From Candidatus Nanohaloarchaea archaeon (GTDB lineage Archaea > Nanohalarchaeota > Nanosalinia > Nanosalinales > JAHENU01): 5,500 nucleotides of DNA. The notes under the pieces were generated by a model. That model saw nothing but the letters and a program-made list of their open reading frames with translations, had not been told where the DNA came from and did no database searches. Below, in pieces: positions 1-5,500 of the stretch. The stretch is from contig JAHENU010000027.1 in assembly GCA_018609855.1 (NCBI GenBank), positions 1 through 5,500 of the forward strand, in the 5' to 3' direction. Made by a program: the position numbers and the translations under genes. Each line of letters starts with the position of its first letter. Within the stretch, counting starts at the first letter, position 1.

Positions 1-779
1 GCCAAGTGTTTCCATACAAAACCGACGGGCCGAGTGCCAGTGTTCCATTCATACAAAAAGGTGTAAAATGCTGGCTGGAACCAGCCTTCTCGTATATACT
101 CCCTACGTAACTCTTCAACCTTCTCTGGCTGTTGCTGTAGTGTGGTAGAATCAAGATTCGGTCGATTTGTCTTAAAATCATATAATACAATGGGTGAGAT
201 ATCATCGCGGAATGTGCCATTGCCAAATAGTTCAGAATGAGTACGAGAGAGCCATTCCATCTGAGCTTCAGTGACCACGCGCTCCTGATCAACCTTTCCA
301 GTAATATGCAAAGGCGTATGTCGCAAGTTGGCGGTGCGGACCTTCTCTCTATTATATGGAAACGGATGTGGATGTGTGCCTGTCTCTTCTACCAACGTAT
401 CCCAATGCGCCTGCATAGAATCCCAGTATAGTCCAATAATATCCTCCCCTTTCTTGCCAAACCATATTTCAGCGGCAGGATCCTCAAAGCGGAACCGATA
501 GTCCTGTTTCGCTGGTTCGAGATAGAAATCAGGCCATATTTTGTATCGCCACGCCTTCTGTGCTTTCCGGCAGGTTGTATAGAAGAACGGTCTTTCTTGT
601 GGCGTATCAGCATTATGTAGCCATTCAATAAATCGATGGATTTTCTCACCAAAAAATAAAGCATGAGTCACCTGCTGATCAGAACCTTCTAGTGGCCCCA
701 ATCGTGATCTGTACCATTGCCATTCACATCGCCCCAATTCAGTTACTGTTGTGTTGCTAACAGGAATTCTGTATTTCAT
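1..779 (-). CDS. PD-(D/E)XK nuclease of the Cas4/RecB type, C-terminus off the left edge
   Basis: An uninterrupted minus-strand frame of 259 codons starts at the ATG at 777-779 and is still open at base 1. An in-frame TAG lies six codons upstream, so this ATG is the first possible start. Motifs appear in the order of the RecB/Cas4 nuclease fold: an N-terminal cysteine in ELGRCEWQW (C18), a G-x3-H-x3-E block (G44, H48, E52), an acidic motif ITGKVD (D164), the catalytic D-x-K in LYDFKT (D201, K203), and a Q-x3-Y motif (Q235, Y239). This family cuts DNA using divalent metal ions. Cas4 and AddB members also hold an Fe-S cluster with one cysteine at the N-terminus and three near the C-terminus. 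C18 would fit the first, but the rest lie outside the window. No cas gene is visible, so a CRISPR role is not supported; an orphan DNA repair or defence exonuclease is equally possible. Family assignment is fairly firm, role unknown. Confidence 0.85.
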   Translation of the reverse strand, partial: MKYRIPVSNTTVTELGRCEWQWYRSRLGPLEGSDQQVTHALFFGEKIHRFIEWLHNADTPQERPFFYTTCRKAQKAWRYKIWPDFYLEPAKQDYRFRFEDPAAEIWFGKKGEDIIGLYWDSMQAHWDTLVEETGTHPHPFPYNREKVRTANLRHTPLHITGKVDQERVVTEAQMEWLSRTHSELFGNGTFRDDISPIVLYDFKTNRPNLDSTTLQQQPEKVEELRREYIREGWFQPAFYTFLYEWNTGTRPVGFVWKHL

Positions 780-800
780 ACCACATTCATTCCACTATAT

Positions 801-809
801 TTCTAAATA
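801..809 (-). promoter_or_regulatory. TATA box of the left nuclease gene
   Basis: The minus strand reads TATTTAGAA, centred about 25-28 bases before the ATG at 779. That spacing places transcription start at or next to the start codon, as in leaderless archaeal mRNAs. No Shine-Dalgarno sequence precedes this ATG, which agrees. Assigned from composition and spacing only. Confidence 0.5.
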
Positions 810-902
810 CTGTTGGTGGCCACAACGGAATAATAGTCATATGATCGTAACATCAGTTTCTACGGCGGTCGTAGGTACGGCTCCGGTAACAACATGAGAA
901 GG

Positions 903-916
903 GAGGAATAAAAGAA
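903..916 (-). terminator. possible T-rich transcription terminator after the metallothionein-like gene
   Basis: Directly after the TAA stop the minus strand reads TTCTTTTATTCC, a T-rich tract of the kind that ends archaeal transcripts without a hairpin. It is short and interrupted. A small inverted repeat (ctacg / cgtag at 860-864 and 870-874) lies about 40 bases further downstream and is not followed by T residues. Confidence 0.3.
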
Positions 917-1087
917 TTAACAAAATTCACAGACGTTGTCCTTCGTGTCCTCTGTGTCAGGATCATTGTGATGGCCTTCACATTGGTCGCAGCAGAACAG
1001 CATGCCATTCCGCTCAACACAATTTTCCTGATTTACTTCTTTATCGCACACATCGCAATAACCGTCTCCCATACTATCACATGGCAT
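917..1087 (-). CDS. prokaryotic metallothionein-like cysteine-rich small protein
   Basis: The frame encodes 56 residues with nine cysteines (3, 11, 14, 23, 32, 33, 36, 53, 56) and two histidines (39, 40), ending in TAA at 917-919. The core, VERNGMLFCCDQC followed by EGHH, closely matches what I recall of bacterial metallothioneins: cyanobacterial SmtA has DRNGLYYCSEACADGH and pseudomonad BmtA has VERDGQHYCCAACASGH. The spacings C14 to C32, C36 and H40 are those of SmtA, and a C-x2-C replaces the usual C-x-C at the C-terminus. Known members bind several Zn or Cd ions in the cytoplasm, buffering zinc and protecting against toxic metals; that function is inferred here. The central linker is acidic, as expected in a halophile. 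Start choice is uncertain: ATG at 1087 gives 56 residues, ATG at 1072 gives 51 and removes only C3. The alternative is another small zinc-finger protein, common in haloarchaea. Confidence 0.8.
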   Translation of the reverse strand: MPCDSMGDGYCDVCDKEVNQENCVERNGMLFCCDQCEGHHNDPDTEDTKDNVCEFC

Positions 1088-1101
1088 AGTGAGTTGTGCT
1101 G

Positions 1102-1111
1102 CTATTTATAG
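1102..1111 (-). promoter_or_regulatory. TATA box of the metallothionein-like gene, inside an inverted repeat
   Basis: The minus strand reads CTATAAATAG in the 42-base gap after the Tat-protein gene. Bases 1101-1112 form the inverted repeat GCTAT-TT-ATAGC. The box centre is about 20 bases from the first ATG (1087) and 35 from the second (1072). The usual 26-27 base spacing would start transcription near 1080, which would make 1072 the functional start with a short leader. A metal-responsive repressor could bind the repeat, but nothing here shows that. Confidence 0.5.
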
Positions 1112-1129
1112 CTATGCCTCTCTTCAGAA

Positions 1130-1837
1130 TCAAACATCGGTGTTAAGGAATAGAGGGAAAGGAGCCTTTCTATCGATGCGGCCATCGCCATCAGTATCGG
1201 CGTACATCTCTGCCCGCAACAAAGCATCATCATGCCATTGAACAGACTGCGCTTGATAGGTGACCATATTGCGTTCGCTATCGGTCACTAACGTTTCACT
1301 AAACCACTGCCGTTGATTGTCATCAAGCCGATCGACAGTATGCAAGTCAACTACACCAATAGCCTGCTCACCAGGCGGGAAGACTTGATTCAGCAACGGT
1401 ATACCGCCAGGTATTTCTGTCCGGTATGTCTCAAACAATCGATCAGAAGGACCTAGCCGGATATCGCCAACATAGCTTGTGCTGTCAGCAAGCTGCGTTC
1501 CATCAGATACTGATTTTTCGACTTCAGCTAACATGGCTAGGAAATCGACTGGGTCTTGCCGGGGGCCAGCATTCACACCAACTTCCGCTCGCGCACCCAA
1601 TTCCTGTAATACACGGGGACTCTTGCCGCTATACGGCAAGAGCCATAACTCACGTAAATCGCAAAGAGAATCCTCATATGTCTGTGCATACTGATTTTGT
1701 ATCTGCTGCGTAAATTGCTGATCACAGGCGGCATTTGTGTCAGCGCTGGCAGGCAGCGTGTAGGGCGCAGGGAAAGCCAATAGAGTGGCGGTAGCTCCTG
1801 TTGTGTACAAGAATTGCCGGCGCGTCTGCTCACCCAT
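1130..1837 (-). CDS. Tat-exported acidic protein of unknown function with a Ca-binding-type loop
   Basis: The product has 235 residues. It opens with a twin-arginine signal: TRRQFLY at residues 5-11, a short hydrophobic stretch (about 14-29), and a likely signal peptidase I site after ASA (30-32). No lipobox cysteine follows, so it is probably released outside the cell rather than lipid-anchored. The mature part is acidic, has two cysteines (C38, C59) that could form a disulfide, and near the C-terminus carries DTDGDGRID (214-222), the D-x-D-x-D-G-x2-D calcium loop found in EF-hand, dockerin and thrombospondin type 3 repeats. I recognise no overall family or catalytic motif. The frame extends upstream to an ATG at 1918, but the ATG at 1837 is preferred because it puts the Tat motif at the N-terminus and has a strong Shine-Dalgarno sequence 8 bases ahead. 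The metallothionein-like gene follows on the same strand. Confidence 0.85.
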   Translation of the reverse strand: MGEQTRRQFLYTTGATATLLAFPAPYTLPASADTNAACDQQFTQQIQNQYAQTYEDSLCDLRELWLLPYSGKSPRVLQELGARAEVGVNAGPRQDPVDFLAMLAEVEKSVSDGTQLADSTSYVGDIRLGPSDRLFETYRTEIPGGIPLLNQVFPPGEQAIGVVDLHTVDRLDDNQRQWFSETLVTDSERNMVTYQAQSVQWHDDALLRAEMYADTDGDGRIDRKAPFPLFLNTDV

Positions 1838-1844
1838 ACTCTCG

Positions 1845-1852
1845 TCCTCCTC
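1845..1852 (-). promoter_or_regulatory. Shine-Dalgarno site that decides the start of the Tat-exported protein
   Basis: The minus strand reads GAGGAGGA, containing GGAGG 8 bases before the ATG at 1837. It is the clearest ribosome binding site in the window and argues against the upstream ATG at 1918. It also implies a leadered message, unlike the apparently leaderless genes nearby. Confidence 0.75.
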
Positions 1853-1881
1853 AAACACTCTAACCGTAACCCAATCTTTTT

Positions 1882-1890
1882 GTATATTTG
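1882..1890 (-). promoter_or_regulatory. possible TATA box of the Tat-exported protein gene
   Basis: The minus strand reads CAAATATAC. The usual 27-base spacing would start transcription near 1859, giving a leader of about 20 bases that just includes the GAGGAGGA ribosome binding site. Assigned from composition and spacing. Confidence 0.4.
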
Positions 1891-1951
1891 GCTGCTGGAG
1901 GAGAGTGTAGTAAAACACAGCAGGTTACCGTTCTTCTCCGGGAGATGGCAC

Positions 1952-2109
1952 TTATTCCACACCTATCTCATCTCGCTGCTCACTGAGCGGGTCTAACACC
2001 TCAAATATATAGTGACACAATCCAACGTTGGCAGTGCGATGCTCCATACAAACTGTATCCGCCCTATATCGAGAATATCACTATCAGCAGACTGTTCATC
2101 TTTTTCCAT
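1952..2109 (-). pseudogene. small acidic gene broken by a one-base frameshift (52 codons when restored)
   Basis: From the ATG at 2109 the minus strand encodes an acidic N-terminus (MEKDEQSADSDILD) followed by a hydrophobic stretch, and stops at TAG 1993-1995 after 38 residues. A second frame, open over the same place, continues with FEVLDPLSEQRDEIGVE and ends in TAA at 1952-1954. Moving back one base at the ATATATTT run (2003-2010) joins the two into 52 residues whose acidic ends and smooth composition look like one halophilic protein. The simplest reading is loss of one T in that run; a sequencing error or programmed -1 slippage would look the same. The ATG overlaps the end of the preceding frame by 14 bases, as in coupled gene pairs. 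I do not recognise the family, and chance cannot be excluded at this length. Confidence 0.35.
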
Positions 2110-2386
2110 AATTCTCACTCTCTGTAGCTCTTGTCGTGGGATTTGTCCTATGTAATGTCGCCATTATCTCTTCATCGGTCAATCGAGCAAGCTATTCGTA
2201 CGTTTCTAAATGTCGCCGAAAGCTGTCTTCGCCTATTCGGTGATATTCCATGTTCAGCGCCAATTATTCATCTTCTGTCAACTCTGCTCCTTTCTATTCA
2301 GCATATAGAGAACACAGTTGTTGCTTGCACAGCTACTCAACTCTCTGTGTCGCGCGCTAGTTGCCAGCAGACAGATCATCTAACAT
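2096..2386 (-). pseudogene. Glu/Leu/Arg-rich frame with five in-frame TAG/TAA codons, probable gene remnant
   Basis: Read from the ATG at 2384-2386 to TGA at 2096-2098, this frame has 96 codons of protein-like composition: acidic, rich in L, R and A, and coiled-coil-like. Examples are the stretches MEYHRIGEDSFRRHLETYE and LARLTDEEIMATLHRTNP. It is interrupted at codons 10, 18, 31, 41 and 65 (TAG 2357-2359, 2333-2335, 2294-2296 and 2192-2194; TAA 2264-2266). Each is one C-to-T change from CAG or CAA, and four follow a glutamate. Putting glutamine there gives EQL three times. There is no frameshift. A weak TATA-like TTTAGG lies near 2418. Stop density is about that of random sequence, so the case rests on composition and on the overlap with the next small frame. 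No family recognised. The opposite strand is open over 2131-2442, but that product is hydrophobic and non-acidic and looks like a shadow. Confidence 0.35.
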
Positions 2387-2440
2387 CCATTACCACTACA
2401 CCCGCCACACAACTCCTAAACTCTAAGCTATGCAGGATTT

Positions 2441-2453
2441 GAAACTTATTTAA
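2441..2453 (+). promoter_or_regulatory. BRE/TATA promoter of the AddB-like gene
   Basis: The sequence GAAACTTATTTAA combines a purine-rich BRE-like part with a TATA element whose centre is about 26-27 bases before the ATG at 2476. This is the spacing for transcription starting at the initiation codon. There is no usefully placed Shine-Dalgarno site; GGTG ends one base before the ATG. A leaderless message for the helicase-nuclease operon is inferred. Confidence 0.6.
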
Positions 2454-2475
2454 CAATCTTAGACACAGAAGGTGT

Positions 2476-5094
2476 ATGGAGATACAGCGGACTGCCTCGA
2501 TTGATGAGCTGTTTCAACACGTAAAAGACTACGAGCTTGTATTGACGGTTGATGCTGCCCTGGCCGATGCATTGAATGCGCGTTTGCCTAAAGCGCGACT
2601 ACAGCCGTTTGCCATTACCCCGAAACGGTTTGTCAGTCAGCAGTATCCCGCAGAAGACTTGCTAGAAGAACGTGAGCTATTTCTGCAAATTATTCAGGAA
2701 ACTGAGCTGTCGTGGAAAGAAGCCGCCACCTATCTGGCAGATATTCTTCAGTGCTGGCAGGAAACCGGCCACTTGAACGCCATTACAGAATATGAACAAT
2801 ACGATATACCTGCGGTTCACACTATACTGGCGGTGCTGGAACACAGTGCGACCATCTATGGCCATATGGAGCATTTTACCTGGACTACTGTTCTGAGTAT
2901 CGCCGTCATCAATGAATCGCAGTTCACCGGGCTTGACCGACAGGTATTGCCTGCTGAATACGACACTATTGCTATACACACTGAAGATACAATTGCTCTG
3001 CCGCCATTCAAAGTATTCGCCTCTGCTACCGACTTGGTTGCAGCAATTGTGCAGAATATTACAGCGAACACTGCTGATGATATAGCCATCGTGGTTGACG
3101 AACAGAGTGATTATAATACGTTGATTAAGTCAGCACTGCAGTATCACGGAATACGGTTTTATTACAGCCAGGATATGACAGAACAGCATGCTGTGCGTGC
3201 CTTCCTGTCTTTGATGCGGTTGGCACTGGACCGTGACCACCTGTTGGTAGAACACATACAGCCACATGCGCAACAGCTTGGCTTAGAACTACCAGTGACA
3301 GAAGAACAGAAATACCTGAAATCTGTCGCACAGACAAATACAACAGCACAGGATTGTGTGGCATTGTTGCAACAGCTGGCAACAGGAACTGTAGTAGAAT
3401 CGCTGGAATTATACAGTCGCCAGTACAATGCGGATCTGTCACTTCTAGAACAGGAATTGCAGCAGATAGGACTTGCCGACAGCACTGTCTCGCATACTGC
3501 ACTAAACCAGCTCGATTACTATCTCCAGTCCTTTTCCCTCCCGGTGGAGACGGGAAACACCGGTGTCCTGATTGCGTCGCCACACACCTCTCTGTATATC
3601 GACCGTCCCATTGTCCTCTATGTAGGTATGGATGCAAGCTGGACACGAGACATACCTGAAAAACCATGGAGTGACGCACAGAAGCATATTCGAAAACAGA
3701 TGCAACAATTCACCGCCCTTATCCAAAATGGTGAGCAGCAGCACTTCCTGGTACAGGACACCGCCCAGAATGAGGAGGTAACGCCGTGTTTGTATTTCAA
3801 TGAAATTCTGCCAGATCCCATAGAGTCATTCACAGATCCACATATTCAATTCACAAGATATGGCTCTCAGCAGACTGCTGCAGCAGATGCATTTGCAAAA
3901 CACAACTACGATGTAGCGTTTGCAGAATGGGAGGAGATCAGTCAATCTGCATTGAATACTTTTGTCCAGTGTCCCAGGCAGGTGTACTTTGATCGACTGG
4001 TGAGCAGTGCCGATACCACGCCTCTCACAAAAGGATCTGTCTTCCACGAGTTTGCGGAGCTGTACTACAACCATCCATCGTTCGTAAAGGAACAGCTGTC
4101 AGATATTGTGGATATGCTGTTTTCCCGGTTGCAACCGTTTCTTGACAGCGAGAAACAAGCAATTGAACGGACAGAATTGCATATTGGCTGCCAACAGATT
4201 ATGCAGTATATTGATACCTTGCCCGCTGCTGAGCATCCCGTGCCGGCCGGATATGAACGCACACCGTCGGAGAATGGCGTGGCACAACAACTTAACAAGG
4301 AAATTACATCACAGAGGACTGAAATGTGGTTTTCCAATGCAGATTTGGGAGTTAGGGGGAAAGTTGATTTGCTGCAAGATCAGGATACGCTCATTGATTT
4401 CAAAACCGGAGCAAAACCCTCTCTTTTCTCCCTTATCCGTCATTCTCATGTGGATCTGTTTAAGGACACCCCTAACTTCCAGGCCATCCTCTACCTCTAT
4501 CATCACCGAACTGTTGTGCCTGACACTCCATTACACTTCACGTTCTTCCATCTCCTGGATCAGTCGCAGCAATACTTGCAGGGAGACAGCAATGTGACTG
4601 AGGCCGCTGTCACTATCCCCTATTATCCGTGGTCATTTCATCACCATCTGCAGAGACAGGAGCTATTTGATGCCTTACGAGAGGCAACTAGCCGCCGGAA
4701 GCTGCTTGACGCGCTTGGAGCAGAAAATTTTGCCAGCATCATGGCTTCCCTGCAGATTGATAGAGAATCGTTGTATGACAAAAAACAGCTGGTAGAAGAG
4801 TATCTGGAGCCATTCCGCAACAAATGTGCCACCTATGTGAGCATTGGACGGGGCCAGGACATTACCGAGAAACAATTACACAAACAGGCCACAGCCGTTC
4901 TTAAACAACTTGTGACACATCGTCTCTCAGCCTATTTCAAGGAAGACGTGGATGCCTTTGCAGATTTTTTACAGGAACAACTCGCTCGTATGAATCAGTG
5001 TCTTTACTCGCGTTTCCCATTAGATGATGCCGATCTCACATCCCGCTATATGAACCACAAGGATCTAATACTGCCAGGTGATCATCATTGTTGA
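2476..5094 (+). CDS. AddB-like subunit: inactive SF1 helicase fold plus PD-(D/E)XK nuclease
   Basis: The product has 872 residues. Residues about 178-260 resemble the second RecA-like domain of UvrD/AddB proteins, including a segment of the type DDIAIVVDEQSDYNTLI. Residues 363-386 (GVLIASPHTSLYI through VLYVGMD) resemble the motif V region. No Walker A is visible, so this half is probably a non-motor scaffold, as in AddB and RecC. The C-terminal third is a RecB-family nuclease: C499 in FVQCPRQVYF, G520/H524/E528, D631 in GKVD, catalytic D641 and K643 in LIDFKTG, and Q669/Y673. AddB and Cas4 use four cysteines for an Fe-S cluster. Here C499 is in place, but the later ones are scattered (C784, C842, C872) instead of C-x2-C-x5-C, so a cluster is doubtful. 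At 872 residues it is shorter than bacterial AddB (about 1,150). It should act in DNA end processing with the overlapping helicase. The start is supported by the promoter. Confidence 0.92.
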   Translation: MEIQRTASIDELFQHVKDYELVLTVDAALADALNARLPKARLQPFAITPKRFVSQQYPAEDLLEERELFLQIIQETELSWKEAATYLADILQCWQETGHLNAITEYEQYDIPAVHTILAVLEHSATIYGHMEHFTWTTVLSIAVINESQFTGLDRQVLPAEYDTIAIHTEDTIALPPFKVFASATDLVAAIVQNITANTADDIAIVVDEQSDYNTLIKSALQYHGIRFYYSQDMTEQHAVRAFLSLMRLALDRDHLLVEHIQPHAQQLGLELPVTEEQKYLKSVAQTNTTAQDCVALLQQLATGTVVESLELYSRQYNADLSLLEQELQQIGLADSTVSHTALNQLDYYLQSFSLPVETGNTGVLIASPHTSLYIDRPIVLYVGMDASWTRDIPEKPWSDAQKHIRKQMQQFTALIQNGEQQHFLVQDTAQNEEVTPCLYFNEILPDPIESFTDPHIQFTRYGSQQTAAADAFAKHNYDVAFAEWEEISQSALNTFVQCPRQVYFDRLVSSADTTPLTKGSVFHEFAELYYNHPSFVKEQLSDIVDMLFSRLQPFLDSEKQAIERTELHIGCQQIMQYIDTLPAAEHPVPAGYERTPSENGVAQQLNKEITSQRTEMWFSNADLGVRGKVDLLQDQDTLIDFKTGAKPSLFSLIRHSHVDLFKDTPNFQAILYLYHHRTVVPDTPLHFTFFHLLDQSQQYLQGDSNVTEAAVTIPYYPWSFHHHLQRQELFDALREATSRRKLLDALGAENFASIMASLQIDRESLYDKKQLVEEYLEPFRNKCATYVSIGRGQDITEKQLHKQATAVLKQLVTHRLSAYFKEDVDAFADFLQEQLARMNQCLYSRFPLDDADLTSRYMNHKDLILPGDHHC

Positions 5095-5500
5095 ATTAAA
5101 CCCAAGTCAAAGAGAGCTTGTGGAAAACACAGAAGGCATCTTTGTCGTGGATGCCGGCGCGGGGACGGGAAAAACAGCCACCATCACCCGGCGGTATAGT
5201 CACATACTGGATACCGGCATGGCGAGACCGGAAGAGATGTTGCTCATTACGTTTACCCGTAACGCAGCACAGACTATGAAAGACCGGATCCTGCAGATTT
5301 CAGACTACAGTGCTGCGGAACTGGCTGATGCTGACATCAGTACATTTCATGCATTCTGCAAGCAGCTACTGAGTAATTATGGCTTTTCAGCTCCACAGTA
5401 TTTGGGCATTGCTGAACCGCTGCCGTCGAATGTGTTTTTGCTAGACAACAGAATTCGTGAAGAGGAAGAATTCAGACGGTTCTATGCCCAGTTCCAGCAA
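5078..5500 (+). CDS. UvrD/AddA-type SF1 DNA helicase, C-terminus off the right edge
   Basis: This is the N-terminal 141 codons of a superfamily 1 helicase. The Q motif is LNPSQRELV (7-15), motif I is DAGAGTGKT (25-33, K32 for ATP binding), motif Ia is ITFTRNAAQTM (57-67), and motif Ib is STFHAFC (88-94). Such proteins unwind DNA using ATP, and in AddA and RecB they drive a helicase-nuclease. The GTG at 5078 is the only likely start: an in-frame TAA lies at 5066-5068, and no ATG or TTG follows before the Q motif. It overlaps the end of the AddB-like gene by 17 bases, which suggests translational coupling and a complex of the two products. Whether it carries its own C-terminal nuclease, as AddA does, cannot be seen here. 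UvrD/Rep without a nuclease is the alternative. Confidence 0.93.
   Translation, partial: MIIIVELNPSQRELVENTEGIFVVDAGAGTGKTATITRRYSHILDTGMARPEEMLLITFTRNAAQTMKDRILQISDYSAAELADADISTFHAFCKQLLSNYGFSAPQYLGIAEPLPSNVFLLDNRIREEEEFRRFYAQFQQ

Noticed and set aside
389..664. Minus-strand open frame of 91 codons inside the left nuclease gene
   Set aside because: It is basic, motif-free and in another frame of the nuclease gene, which has conserved catalytic motifs over the same bases.
1..779. CRISPR-Cas locus suggested by the Cas4-like nuclease
   Set aside because: No direct repeats of CRISPR length and no other Cas-like protein are visible in the window.
860..874. Hairpin ctacg-gcggt-cgtag as a terminator
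   Set aside because: The stem is only five base pairs and no T-run follows on either strand; this size arises easily by chance.
1838..1918. Longer version of the Tat-exported protein starting at the ATG at 1918
   Set aside because: It would bury the twin-arginine motif behind 27 extra residues and ignore the strong GAGGAGGA site 8 bases before the ATG at 1837.
2131..2442. Plus-strand open frame of 103 codons between the divergent genes
   Set aside because: The product is serine/leucine-rich and nearly free of acidic residues, unlike the other proteins here. It has no recognisable motif and lies opposite a minus-strand frame of more protein-like composition.
2096..5094. Genome-wide reassignment of TAG/TAA to glutamine
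   Set aside because: The 872-codon AddB-like gene and the 259-codon left nuclease are rich in glutamine yet contain no in-frame TAG or TAA, and the metallothionein-like gene ends in TAA. If reassignment exists it is not general.

Overview
The window looks like haloarchaeal DNA, most likely from a halophile with balanced rather than high GC, such as a Haloquadratum-like organism. The reasons are: a twin-arginine signal peptide, acidic proteins, and AT-rich TATA elements sitting 26-28 bases ahead of two start codons, which is the signature of leaderless archaeal transcripts. The genus is inference; no rRNA or other marker gene is present.

Left part (1-1837), all on the minus strand. Read in transcription order this holds a Tat-exported acidic protein of unknown function with a Ca-binding-type aspartate loop near its C-terminus (1130-1837), a 56-residue cysteine-rich protein that closely resembles prokaryotic metallothioneins (917-1087), and the N-terminal 259 residues of a Cas4/RecB-type PD-(D/E)XK nuclease that runs off the left edge (1-779). 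The metallothionein-like and nuclease genes each appear to have their own promoter.

Middle (1838-2475). No intact gene is visible. The minus strand carries what look like the remains of two small overlapping genes. One is a Glu/Leu/Arg-rich frame broken by five in-frame stops, all TAG or TAA and all one C-to-T step from a glutamine codon (2096-2386). The other is a 52-residue acidic frame broken by a single one-base shift (1952-2109). Both are tentative.

Right part (2476-5500), plus strand. A leaderless gene encodes an 872-residue AddB-like protein, with a helicase-like N-terminal half lacking a Walker A motif and a PD-(D/E)XK nuclease domain at the C-terminal end. It overlaps by 17 bases the start of a UvrD/AddA-type SF1 helicase that continues past the right edge. 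Together they look like a two-subunit helicase-nuclease of the AddAB/RecBCD kind, expected to process double-strand DNA ends for recombination or to degrade foreign DNA. No RNA gene, insertion sequence or CRISPR array was seen.
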